A DNA stretch of 64,000 bases from CAYSFW01 sp964620675. Its GTDB lineage: Bacteria; Pseudomonadota; Gammaproteobacteria; UWMA-0217. The position numbers were made by a program, and so were the translations under genes. Positions 26,268 to 33,744 of this stretch are shown here, in pieces (positions within the stretch are counted from its first letter, which is position 1; each line of letters opens with the position of its first letter). The notes under the pieces were generated by a model. That model saw only the letters and a list, made by a program, of their open reading frames with translations. It searched no databases and was not told the origin of the DNA. The DNA is taken from the NCBI GenBank assembly GCA_964620675.1, contig CAZUJU010000002.1, forward strand, positions 62,001 to 126,000. The letters are read 5' to 3'.

Positions 26268-26628
26268 CGCGATCCTCGACTATTCCGTTTTTCGCGGTCG
26301 CGTGCGCGACCGACCTAATGCACGACCGTCGCAACCGGTGCCACCAACCGCGGAACCGTGACGACCTCCAAAGTCCTTATTCTAGGGCATGAACCCACAT
26401 CGAAAATCCAAGCGGTTCCACAAAAATAGATAGCCGATCATGTTATCGACACTAAAACGGTACCGCCGCTCCCAATCAAGCGAAGACCTCAATCTGATCG
26501 ACCCTGCCCCCGGTGGCACACTCCGACCCGCGTCAGACCCCGCAAGCATACCCGAGCCTAGACGGGCTTGCGAACCCGGGAATAATATTCAATACTAATC
26601 ATTCGCATTTACTTTTAGGAACGCATTC
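26268..26628. other. Divergent intergenic region, kinase / iron-binding protein
   Basis: 361 bases without a gene. The right end is AT-rich and holds the Fur-like box and a probable -10 (TAATAT at 26583) for the plus-strand gene. The left part contains a GC-rich repeat (GGTCGCGTGCGCGACC) near the kinase start. No RNA gene is recognised. Confidence 0.5.
26588..26606 (+). promoter_or_regulatory. Fur-box-like operator
   Basis: TTCAATACT then AATCATTCGC matches 12 of 19 positions of the E. coli Fur consensus, with a perfect AATCATT core. It is 22 bases before the ATG of a ferric-ion binding protein, where iron repression would be expected. Confidence 0.5.
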
Positions 26629-27648
26629 ATGAAAACACCTCACATCCTCCTTGCCGCGTGCCTGGCCCTCGCCTGGACCCTCCCAGCCAGCGCGGCCGAT
26701 GAGGTTAATATGTACTCCACCCGCAAGGAAGACCTGATCAAACCGCTGCTCGATCAATTCACCGCAAAATCGGGCATCAAGGTCAATCTAGTGACCGGCA
26801 AGGACGATGCCTTGCTGGAGCGACTCAAGCAGGAAGGTAGAAATTCACCCGCTGACGTCTTCTTGACCGCCGACGCGGGTCGACTCTACCGCGCCAAGGA
26901 TGCGGGTCTCCTGCAATCCGTCGACTCGAAGGCGCTGAACACGAACATCCCGTCTCATCTGCGCGACCCCGATGGCCAATGGTTCGGCCTGTCGCTACGG
27001 GCGCGCCCGATCATGTACGCCAAGAATCGGGTCAAACCCGAGTCGTTGTCGACGTATGAGGATCTCGCCGACCCCAAGTGGAAAGGCAAGATCTGCGTCC
27101 GTTCGTCAGACAGCATTTATAACCAATCGATGCTTGCCGCCATGATCGCCCACGACGGGGAATCCAAAGCCCTGGAGTGGACCCGCGGGATCGTCGCCAA
27201 CTTCGCGCGTAAGCCGGCCGGCGGTGATCGCGATCAGATCAAGAACGCCGCCGACGGTCAGTGCGATATCGCGCTCGCCAATACGTATTACTTGGCCGGG
27301 ATGGCCGCAGGGAATGACGAAGCCGCGCGTGCGGCCGCGGACAAGATTGGCGTTTTCTGGCCGAATCAGGCCGACCGCGGCGTTCACATCAATGTCAGCG
27401 GCGCCGGCGTCACCGCAGCCTCGGCGAATAAAAACAACGCCATCAAGCTGTTAGAATATCTAGCCAGTGACGACGCCCAAAGCTGGTATGCCGAGGTCAA
27501 CCAGGAATACCCGGTTCGCGACGGCATCGAGTACAGCAAAACCCTCCAACAGTGGGGGCAGTTCAAACCGGATACCCTGAACCTTTCCGAGCTTGGGCGG
27601 CGGAACGCCGATGCCGTGAAACTGATGAATTCGGCCGGCTGGCAATAA
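26629..27648 (+). CDS. Periplasmic Fe(III) ABC-transporter substrate-binding protein
   Basis: 339 residues with a signal peptide (MKTPHILLAACLALAWTLP, cleavage after about residue 22). The mature start VNMYSTRKEDL and the later NTYYLAGMAAG with adjacent tyrosines fit the FbpA/FutA/IdiA family, which binds Fe(III) through tyrosines. It would deliver iron to an inner-membrane permease, but none is encoded nearby, so the partner is elsewhere. AGGAAC lies seven bases before ATG. A Fur-like box upstream supports iron control. High iron demand fits an organism rich in Fe-S and heme proteins. Confidence 0.92.
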   Translation: MKTPHILLAACLALAWTLPASAADEVNMYSTRKEDLIKPLLDQFTAKSGIKVNLVTGKDDALLERLKQEGRNSPADVFLTADAGRLYRAKDAGLLQSVDSKALNTNIPSHLRDPDGQWFGLSLRARPIMYAKNRVKPESLSTYEDLADPKWKGKICVRSSDSIYNQSMLAAMIAHDGESKALEWTRGIVANFARKPAGGDRDQIKNAADGQCDIALANTYYLAGMAAGNDEAARAAADKIGVFWPNQADRGVHINVSGAGVTAASANKNNAIKLLEYLASDDAQSWYAEVNQEYPVRDGIEYSKTLQQWGQFKPDTLNLSELGRRNADAVKLMNSAGWQ

Positions 27649-27717
27649 CCGCAGTTCGCGCGCCGCGGCGCAGCGCCCTGCACCGGAGCTCGCACCCGCG
27701 TACTAAGAATCGCGCAC

Positions 27718-27745
27718 AAAAAACAGGGCGCCGAAATGGCGCCCT
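27718..27745 (-). terminator. Rho-independent terminator after phaB
   Basis: Arms AGGGCGCC and GGCGCCCT (27725-27745) pair perfectly around GAAAT. On the minus strand the stem is followed by GTTTTTTG, the classic U-run. It ends the phasin-phaB transcript and may also slow convergent transcription from the iron-binding gene. Confidence 0.85.
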
Positions 27746-27814
27746 AACCAGAGGGGAGGATCGCAGCTTAAACCGGTTGCCAGTTACCTTCTTGCGAAGG
27801 CAACCCACAACCTG

Positions 27815-28573
27815 TCAAGTCATGTACAAGCCACCGTTGACCGGGATATTTGCCCCGGTGATGTAGCCGCTCATGTCGTCGGCTAACCACGCCACGGCGC
27901 TTGCAATCTCTTCCGGACGCCCCAGACGCCGCATCGGCACCTGCGCCACGATACTTTCAAGTACGTTTTGCGTCATCGCCTCAGTCATCGCGGTCGCGAC
28001 ATAGCCCGGAGAAATCGTATTCACAGTCACGCCCTTGGTCGCGAGCTCCTGGGCGACCGCCATCGTGAAGCCATGCAGCCCGGCTTTGGCCGCGGAGTAG
28101 TTGGCTTGACCGAACTGACCGCGTTGCCCATTCACCGAGGAGATGTTCACGATCCGTCCGAAACCACGCTCCGACATACCGTCCACGACATGCCGCGTCA
28201 CATTGAACGCGCTGTGCAAATTGGTGATCAGGACCGCTTCCCATTGATCCAGCGTCATTTTGCGCAGCGTCTTGTCGCGGGTAATCCCCGCGTTGTTGAC
28301 CAGCACATCGACCGGACCGAAATTGGATTCGACGTTCATGACCATCTGGGCGCATGAATCGAAATCGGTCACATCTCCCGGCACCACGGCGACGTCAAAC
28401 CCTGCCGTACGCATCGTCTCCATCCAATCCTGCGCACGTTCGCGCTCGGGCGGGAAGTAACCGGCCACAACCTTGTAACCGCGCGAAGCCAACTCGCGGC
28501 ACACAGCGGTGCCAATACCGCCGGTGCCTCCGGTGACCAGTGCAATGCGCTTCTTGTCGGTGTTTTCACTCAT
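27815..28573 (-). CDS. phaB: Acetoacetyl-CoA reductase
   Basis: 252 residues of the short-chain dehydrogenase family. It has the NADP(H)-binding TGGTGGIG (15-22), the NNAGITRD segment and catalytic SSVNGQ...YSAAK. The sequence is of the PhaB type (NGQRGQFGQANYSAAK), which makes (R)-3-hydroxybutyryl-CoA for polyhydroxyalkanoate. ATG 28573 follows a strong GGAGGAA site. It follows a phasin gene by 43 bases. No phaA or phaC is in the window. Confidence 0.95.
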   Translation of the reverse strand: MSENTDKKRIALVTGGTGGIGTAVCRELASRGYKVVAGYFPPERERAQDWMETMRTAGFDVAVVPGDVTDFDSCAQMVMNVESNFGPVDVLVNNAGITRDKTLRKMTLDQWEAVLITNLHSAFNVTRHVVDGMSERGFGRIVNISSVNGQRGQFGQANYSAAKAGLHGFTMAVAQELATKGVTVNTISPGYVATAMTEAMTQNVLESIVAQVPMRRLGRPEEIASAVAWLADDMSGYITGANIPVNGGLYMT

Positions 28574-28616
28574 AACAGAATTTCCTCCAACAACCGAGCG
28601 TTAAGCGCGACCGCAA

Positions 28617-28991
28617 TCAAGCGGCTTTGCGGGTGACTTTGGATACTTCGGCAATCTGATCCTGCGCCGTCTTGACGTTGGTCTCAACCAGCGCGGCGTA
28701 CTCGGTGCGGGTTTCGTTCATGACCGCCGCGCCTTGCTTGACGGATGCCATGACGGTGTCACCCAACTCGCGCACCAGTTGCGCCTGGCCAGCCAGCAAA
28801 TCCTGGTAGCCTTTCGCCTTGCTCATCAGTTCGAGGCCTTTGGTGCTGGCATCGAAGTAGGCCGACATCAGTTCGCTTTGCTGAGTGAAACCTTTTTCCA
28901 TCGTCTTGACATTGAGCTCGCTCAGTTTCTGTGCGGAATCCAGTACGGACTGGGTCATCTTGGTTGCAAGTTCAAACATTTCTTTTTGCAT
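28617..28991 (-). CDS. Phasin, PHA-granule-associated protein
   Basis: 124 residues from ATG 28991, chosen because ATGGAG lies six bases upstream; an ATG at 29003 lacks a binding site. The sequence is an amphipathic helical protein (FELATKMTQSVLDSAQ...) of the phasin_2 family, with no membrane or signal segment. It coats PHA granules and limits their coalescence. A strong promoter and a tandem operator lie upstream. It forms a transcription unit with phaB. Confidence 0.9.
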   Translation of the reverse strand: MQKEMFELATKMTQSVLDSAQKLSELNVKTMEKGFTQQSELMSAYFDASTKGLELMSKAKGYQDLLAGQAQLVRELGDTVMASVKQGAAVMNETRTEYAALVETNVKTAQDQIAEVSKVTRKAA

Positions 28992-29027
28992 GACAAACTC
29001 CATGGCAGTGATTAGGTTTAGAGCAAT

Positions 29028-29055
29028 GATGCAGTGCACCATTGATGCAGTGCAC
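29028..29055 (-). promoter_or_regulatory. Tandem TGCA-N-TGCA operator in the phasin promoter
   Basis: GATGCAGTGCAC occurs twice (29028-29039 and 29044-29055), 16 bases apart. Each copy holds the palindrome TGCA-G-TGCA. The upstream copy touches the -10 and the other covers the predicted start. TGC-rich sites are known for PhaR-type repressors of phasin genes; assignment to PhaR here is inference. Confidence 0.6.
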
Positions 29056-29082
29056 AATACTGCGGGTGCCCACGCTTGTCAA
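29054..29082 (-). promoter_or_regulatory. Sigma70 promoter of the phasin-phaB operon
   Basis: On the minus strand a perfect TTGACA (29082-29077) and TATTGT (29059-29054) are spaced by exactly 17 bases. It is one of the best promoter matches in the window. The start would fall near 29047, inside the tandem operator. Confidence 0.75.
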
Positions 29083-29159
29083 TAGCTTAGGAACGACAAT
29101 GCGCGGCCTTCCGCGAGCACCTGCTGACCGTTAACGTGAAATACCCGATTCTCAGGAGT

Positions 29160-29263
29160 GCCGCTCCGGGTTGGCCAGGCGGGCGCGTCGGCCGTAGGGA
29201 GGCGGCTGCCGAGCCCCCAGGGACGGGTTCACGGCGTTTCCCGCCTGGCCGGCCCGGAGCGGC
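29160..29263. repeat. Long structured inverted repeat, possible dispersed element or RNA
   Basis: 24-base arms (29160-29183 and 29240-29263) pair at 22 positions, and the remaining two are G-U pairs if transcribed on the plus strand. The 56-base interior has further pairing (GCCGT/ACGGC, GGC/GCC). It fills the gap between the phasin promoter and the dioxygenase gene (28992-29402), where no gene is seen. Resemblance to dispersed GC-rich repeats of gammaproteobacteria is my impression only. Confidence 0.55.
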
Positions 29264-29402
29264 TTTCATACTCCGGGGCGGTGTCCTCGCCATGAAAGTT
29301 AGCTCGTCACGCCCGGATAGGCCTACGATGATCGCGGCTTCTACAGGTGGACGCTGGATGTAATAGAATGAGCAACCAAGTTCAACCAGCGGGTTTACCG
29401 TC

Positions 29403-30323
29403 ATGACTGCCTCGGCTTTTAACCTCGAGTGCAACTTCAGCCCGTTCGACCTCGCCGATGACACCGCCTACCGGGCGTGGCGCGCGCGCAAGCTCGAATG
29501 GATGAACGCCGATCCGTTGCCGGAAATTGTCGCAATCAGCGATCCGTCCCGCCTTTCCACGGTTGAGTTCTCGGTACTCCAGCGCCAATTGCAACACAGC
29601 AACTACGCGGTCTATCAGTTACCCGCGGATTTCGTCGTGAACAAGGCGTGGATCATCCGGTTCGGCCAGTGGTTCGGTCTAAATCGCCTCGATTCAAATC
29701 TTTGCGCGGACGAGGACAGCGTGACTTCGCTGCGTGTGGTCGGCGACGGACGCCACGCCGGTTACATCCCTTACAGCAACCGGCCGATCAACTGGCACAC
29801 GGATGGTTATTACAACCCGAATGGCCGCTACGTACGCGCGTTCATCCTGCACTGCGCCCAGCCGGCCGCCACCGGTGGCGAAAATTCGCTGCTGGACCAC
29901 GAATTCGCCTACCTCGCACTGCGCGACGCCGACCCGAATTTTGTCACCGCCCTGATGCACCCGCAGGCAATGACCATCCCGCCCAACGAAGAAAATGGCG
30001 TGGAAATTCGCGAGGCCGAGACCGGTCCCGTGTTCTCGATCGATCCGCAAACGGGCTGCCTGCACATGCGCTACACCGCTCGCAAGCGCAACATTCAGTG
30101 GCGCGACGACGCGACAACCCAAGCCGCCGTAACCTACCTGCAAGGTCTACTCGAGGCCCAGGCGCCTCCGATCTTTACCCACCGCCTCCAAGCCGGACAG
30201 GGGCTGATCTGCAACAATATTCTGCATAACCGCAGCGGCTTCGCCGACAGCGACGCCCAGCAACGCCTGTATTTTCGCGCGCGCTACTACGATCGCATCG
30301 CGGATACCTCGACCCTGCGCTAA
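29403..30323 (+). CDS. TauD/TfdA-family Fe(II)/2-oxoglutarate dioxygenase
   Basis: 306 residues. The iron triad is visible as His132-x-Asp134 (NWHTDGYY) and distal His275 (LHNRSGF), with an Arg soon after (YFRARYYDR). The N-terminal region has a gamma-butyrobetaine-hydroxylase-like look. The substrate is unknown. ATG 29403 overlaps as ATGA the stop of a 12-codon reading frame starting at 29368. It begins a plus-strand row with a 62-residue protein and a Cas6-like protein (25- and 13-base gaps), suggesting an operon. Confidence 0.85.
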   Translation: MTASAFNLECNFSPFDLADDTAYRAWRARKLEWMNADPLPEIVAISDPSRLSTVEFSVLQRQLQHSNYAVYQLPADFVVNKAWIIRFGQWFGLNRLDSNLCADEDSVTSLRVVGDGRHAGYIPYSNRPINWHTDGYYNPNGRYVRAFILHCAQPAATGGENSLLDHEFAYLALRDADPNFVTALMHPQAMTIPPNEENGVEIREAETGPVFSIDPQTGCLHMRYTARKRNIQWRDDATTQAAVTYLQGLLEAQAPPIFTHRLQAGQGLICNNILHNRSGFADSDAQQRLYFRARYYDRIADTSTLR

Positions 30324-30348
30324 CCCTAGAGTTCAGAGGAAATACCCC

Positions 30349-30537
30349 ATGCTATGGCTGAGCGAACTGTTGATGAAAAGTCACGACCTCGATTCGTTCG
30401 AGGCGCTTAAGACCGCAGTTAAAGAACGCGCCCGAGCAGGTGAAATCCACCTTGGCATGGATGCGAGACCACCTTTCAAGGACACGCCAGCCGATTGGGA
30501 AGATCAGCTCGAAGCGGCGTTCTACAGTCGACAATGA
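30349..30537 (+). CDS. Small uncharacterised protein between dioxygenase and Cas6-like genes
   Basis: 62 residues (MLWLSELLMKSHDL...), mostly helical and acidic, with no cysteine, signal peptide or clear membrane segment. ATG 30349 has AGAGGAA at about seven bases, so translation is well supported. No family is recognised. Tight placement (25 bases after the dioxygenase, 13 before the Cas6-like gene) suggests it acts with one of them. Confidence 0.7.
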   Translation: MLWLSELLMKSHDLDSFEALKTAVKERARAGEIHLGMDARPPFKDTPADWEDQLEAAFYSRQ

Positions 30538-30550
30538 CCCGTTTACGACA

Positions 30551-31255
30551 ATGAACCCGATGTTCTGGCAAGAAGAGCACGACGCGCAGGAAACTTACCG
30601 CGCGCCCGAGAACGTGCTCGAAGTGGCATTCAAAGTGGCTTGCCGCGCGCTTCCGATCGACCACGCCCAAGCCCTGTCCGACGCCCTGCATGCTGTCCTG
30701 CCGTGGCTCCACGAAGAACCGCTGGCGGCCGTTCATACCATCCACGTCGCTGAATCCGGAAACGGGTGGATCCGCCCCGATGACGTCGACCACGATCTCC
30801 TTTACCTGTCTCGGCGCACCCGCCTCACCCTCCGCCTGCCGGCGCATCGTGTTGCGACGGCCTGCGCGCTGACGGGTACGACGCTGGATATCGCCGGCAA
30901 TCAACTCCGCGTCAACGACGCGACGATCCGCAAACTCATCCCCATGAGCACGGTCTTTTCCCGTTATGTCATGGCGGATGACGTAGACGACGAACCGCGA
31001 TTCCTCGAAACGGTTTACCAGCAGTTTTGCGCGTTAGGGATTCAACCGCGCAAAATGATGCCGGGTAAGCGCCACACGGTGCGCACGACGCACGGGCCGC
31101 AACTCACCCGATCGCTGATGCTGGCGGAGCTTACGCTGGAGGATTCGATCGTGCTGCAGGAACAAGGCATCGGCACCGGCCGCCTGATCGGCTGCGGTAT
31201 CTTTCTTCCGCACAAAGGGATCGAAGCCGTCGGCAAACCACAGTCCAGCGCGTAG
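30551..31255 (+). CDS. Cas6/Cmx6-family endoribonuclease, not associated with CRISPR
   Basis: 234 residues from ATG 30551. The sequence follows the Cas6 subtype Cmx6 pattern: an N-terminal ALPIDHAQALSDAL helix with His38 in the catalytic position, LSRRTRLTLRLPAHRV, LEDSIVLQEQ, and a glycine-rich loop GIGTGRLIGCG at 206-216. Cas6 proteins cut repeat RNA in CRISPR systems, but no array or other cas gene exists in the window. It may process a cellular RNA. A weak ribosome binding site suggests coupling to the upstream small gene. Confidence 0.85.
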   Translation: MNPMFWQEEHDAQETYRAPENVLEVAFKVACRALPIDHAQALSDALHAVLPWLHEEPLAAVHTIHVAESGNGWIRPDDVDHDLLYLSRRTRLTLRLPAHRVATACALTGTTLDIAGNQLRVNDATIRKLIPMSTVFSRYVMADDVDDEPRFLETVYQQFCALGIQPRKMMPGKRHTVRTTHGPQLTRSLMLAELTLEDSIVLQEQGIGTGRLIGCGIFLPHKGIEAVGKPQSSA

Positions 31256-31388
31256 ACGCCTCAGTCGCGAAGCCACCCGGGGGGACACCCTTCAGACGCG
31301 CTTGCGGTAGGCGCCAATAACGGCGTTTCAGCGCTGCAGCCAACCATTGTCGTCGCGACGCGGTCAATTGTTACTTTGGAGATCTACC

Positions 31389-32063
31389 ATGCTCATCACG
31401 CTACCGCACGTCCTAAGCGTCTCGCAACTCGCAAGCATAGACCAGCTGCTCGACGACGCGCCGTTTGTCGACGGCAAGCTCTCGGCCGGCTCGGCCGCCC
31501 AACGGGTTAAACATAATCTTGAGCTGGACCGCGCCGCGCAACCCCTGTTGGAGCGGCTGAACGAACTCGTCATGGGCAATTTGATCCGCCATCCCGTGTT
31601 TCGCAACGCGGTGTTACCGCACCGGATCGCGACCCCTTTCTACGCGCGCTACCGTTCAGGTATGGCCTATGGCGATCATATTGACGATCCGGTCATGGGA
31701 TCGCCGAACCATTACCGTAGCGACGTCTCCCTGACGGTATTCCTGAACGCACCGGAACAGTACGAAGGGGGCGATCTGGTGATTCGCACGACCTTTGGTG
31801 AGCAACACGTCAAGTTGCCGGCCGGCCACGCGGTGATCTATCCCTCCACCAGCCTGCATCGGGTAGCTGAGGTCACCGCCGGCGAAAGAAGGGTTGCGGT
31901 CACGTGGATTCAAAGCATGATTCGCGACTCGGCACGGCGCGAGCTCCTCTATGAACTCAGCCAGGCGCGGGAGAAGCTCTTGCGCAAACTGCCCGATGCA
32001 TCTGAAACCGCGCAAGTGGATCACGCTTACGTCAATCTGGTTCGCATGTGGGCCGAGGTTTGA
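31389..32063 (+). CDS. PKHD-type Fe(II)/2-oxoglutarate hydroxylase (PiuC/YbiX-like)
   Basis: 224 residues from ATG 31389, with TGGAG seven bases upstream. The iron triad is HIDDP (His, Asp) and SLHRVAEV (His), with Arg in AGERRVAV. The family (YbiX, PiuC) is linked to iron uptake in several bacteria, though its substrate is not settled. It is 133 bases after the Cas6-like gene and ends just before a strong terminator. Its C-terminal helical tail is of the usual PiuC length. Confidence 0.92.
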   Translation: MLITLPHVLSVSQLASIDQLLDDAPFVDGKLSAGSAAQRVKHNLELDRAAQPLLERLNELVMGNLIRHPVFRNAVLPHRIATPFYARYRSGMAYGDHIDDPVMGSPNHYRSDVSLTVFLNAPEQYEGGDLVIRTTFGEQHVKLPAGHAVIYPSTSLHRVAEVTAGERRVAVTWIQSMIRDSARRELLYELSQAREKLLRKLPDASETAQVDHAYVNLVRMWAEV

Positions 32064-32083
32064 GCCACTCCAGAATCGCGCGA

Positions 32084-32127
32084 GCAGTTGTGAAAAAGGC
32101 CGCTTATGCGGCCTTTTTCACAACTGC
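32084..32127. terminator. Bidirectional terminator
   Basis: Perfect 20-base arms (32084-32103 and 32108-32127) around a TTAT loop. The stem contains A5 on one side and T5 on the other, so it reads as a U-run terminator in both directions between the convergent hydroxylase gene and the minus-strand unit to its right. Confidence 0.85.
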
Positions 32128-32171
32128 AACGACCACCAAGAGGCGCGGTCGCCGCAGGACACTCATCAGCG

Positions 32172-32375
32172 TTAGCGCTTAGATCCGACCTGCTCGTGCG
32201 CAACGTCAACCACCGACATGGCGAGTTCCAGGTATTCCTGGCGGTAGCCATTCAGCGGGTGATCCGGGCTCGGGGTCCAATAGTTCACGCCCTCGAAACC
32301 GTTCTTGTGCTCTTCTTCGATAAATTTGCGCTGCATTTCCAGCATCTTTTCGATCATTTCACGCTTGCTGCTCAT
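32172..32375 (-). CDS. Small uncharacterised protein downstream of the DsrC homologue
   Basis: 67 residues, highly charged (MSSKREMIEKMLEMQRKFI...) with a central GVNYWTPSPDHPLNGY segment. It has no cysteine, signal or membrane segment. ATG 32375 has a clear AGAGGT site. It lies about 100 bases downstream of a cysteine-less DsrC homologue on the same strand. No family is recognised; position suggests a partner in sulfur metabolism. Confidence 0.75.
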   Translation of the reverse strand: MSSKREMIEKMLEMQRKFIEEEHKNGFEGVNYWTPSPDHPLNGYRQEYLELAMSVVDVAHEQVGSKR

Positions 32376-32474
32376 TCTCGCTTACCTCTAGTTGGATGCG
32401 CCCAGCGGACGCTTGATGATTACCGGCGAAGCGGCGAGGCGGGGCTTGGACACCTCGTCAGGCCGCATCCGTGC

Positions 32475-32813
32475 TCAGTATCCGCCCTTACGCCGGCTCT
32501 CCGGCAAACCGCCGATCCGCCCGCCCTGTTTGCTTGGATCAAGCGGAAACAGATCGTAAAGATCCTTGGCTGCGATATTTTTTCCCCACAATGCGGACAG
32601 CGCCTTGAGCATCGTGCGCGTGTTTGGCTGGTTGCCGGCGTTGTTGATGAACTCGTCGCGCAGGTAATTGATGACGTCCCAGTGCTTGTCGGTGAGCGTC
32701 ACTTTTTCCTGCTCGGCGATGACCGCGGCGACCTTTTCGTTCCAGTCATTGACGTCCACCAGAAAACCATTGGCGGTGGTCTCGACCTCATTTCCATCTA
32801 CCACAACAGACAT
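32475..32813 (-). CDS. Cysteine-less DsrC/TusE-family protein (RspA-like)
   Basis: 112 residues from ATG 32813, with AGGAG six bases upstream. The body matches DsrC/TusE (WNEKVAAVIAEQEKVTLTDKHWDVINYLRDEF-like region), but the C-terminus ends KQGGRIGGLPESRRKGGY. The protein has no cysteine at all, unlike dsrC at 7.8 kb. Such members were called regulatory sulfur-related proteins (RspA) in surveys of the family. It cannot carry sulfur and may bind partners of DsrC. It leads a minus-strand unit ending in a 67-residue protein. Confidence 0.88.
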   Translation of the reverse strand: MSVVVDGNEVETTANGFLVDVNDWNEKVAAVIAEQEKVTLTDKHWDVINYLRDEFINNAGNQPNTRTMLKALSALWGKNIAAKDLYDLFPLDPSKQGGRIGGLPESRRKGGY

Positions 32814-32988
32814 GCTTGGCTCCTGTTTCCAAGGGTTAGACTTTTGACAGACTACGCGGATTCTAGCCCGATACGCGGCCGAGAAAACCCCCCTGAAGGG
32901 AGTATGCGTCTCGCGACGATCCCCCTCTGTTGGGGGAGATGATGAGTCTCGGACCGACGCGTCGCGCGAACTTAAGGCCGTGAATCCG

Positions 32989-33378
32989 TCAAGCTTCCGC
33001 GCTAAAGCGTTTCCACGCATAGGTGCAATCCAGCTCGGCGCGAACATTACGCAGCCCGTCCATCCCCCCACTAACAAGGTGCTCCATCGGAGGAAGATTA
33101 CCGAGTTTGCGATTCGATCGGCGCAGCCAGACCTTCGCCATCTGCGGATTGAGAGGATACGCGGTATGCAGCGCCTCGGCGATACAGATCAGATGCTCGA
33201 TTCGCTCGTCCATCTCGACGCCATCGGGAAACGAGCGATCATTGCGGAACTTGTCGACATGCCGAATCGCCACGCTGTCGATTTCCAAGACACTCAGAAT
33301 ATCACGAGGCGAAAGCCCCCAGCTGTCGAACAGGGCCATAACGGCGTGGGTTTGATCAAGTCGCGGCGTGGCGCCCAT
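32989..33378 (-). CDS. DUF2384 (Xre/MbcA/ParS C-terminal-type) protein
   Basis: 129 residues from ATG 33378, with GGGAGG seven bases upstream; a TTG two codons earlier is less likely. The C-terminal half (AKVWLRRSNRKLGNLPPMEHL...GGMDGLRNV) matches the DUF2384 pattern of MbcA/ParS/Xre antitoxins, and the N-terminal half is a helical region that could bind DNA. No RES-domain toxin is encoded next to it, so a toxin-antitoxin role is not supported. It sits between the RspA-like gene and an unknown gene. Confidence 0.75.
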   Translation of the reverse strand: MGATPRLDQTHAVMALFDSWGLSPRDILSVLEIDSVAIRHVDKFRNDRSFPDGVEMDERIEHLICIAEALHTAYPLNPQMAKVWLRRSNRKLGNLPPMEHLVSGGMDGLRNVRAELDCTYAWKRFSAEA

Positions 33379-33416
33379 CTGCAACCTCCCGAAATTGAGT
33401 GCGGCGAACCTGGGTC

Positions 33417-33707
33417 TCAGGACTTGTCGTCGGCCTTCGGCTTTGCTCGTTGCAGCTGGATCACATGCGCGGTTTTCGGCTCATCGACATAACGCGGTCG
33501 CGCCGTATTAGTGATCCCGCGCTCCTCCGCCAACTCACGCTCACGCGCCGAGATCAGCTCCAGGCACATGCGGATCTCTTCCACGGTATCGTCATTGATG
33601 GAACGGCGCATGCCCGGCGGCGGCGTCGTGTCACGAATAACCTTTGCGAGCACCTTGCGCATCATGATCATGACACGCTGCTCTTTCGAGAGATGACTGG
33701 TATCCAA
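33417..33707 (-). CDS. Uncharacterised small protein
   Basis: 96 residues if TTG 33707 is the start; ATG 33671 would give 84 residues with an AAGAG site. Charged and helical (INDDTVEEIRMCLELISARERELAEERG), with one cysteine and a disordered tail rich in Lys/Asp. No signal or membrane segment. No family is recognised. It is on the strand of the DUF2384 gene (38 bases upstream) and close to the disulfide-reductase gene. Confidence 0.65.
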   Translation of the reverse strand: MDTSHLSKEQRVMIMMRKVLAKVIRDTTPPPGMRRSINDDTVEEIRMCLELISARERELAEERGITNTARPRYVDEPKTAHVIQLQRAKPKADDKS

Positions 33708-33744
33708 ATCGATTTACCCGTGAGTTGTGAGCGTCTTAGGCGTC

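Noticed and set aside
32989..33707. Toxin-antitoxin pair
   Set aside because: Only the antitoxin-like DUF2384 half is recognisable; the neighbouring 96-residue protein has no RES or other toxin motif.
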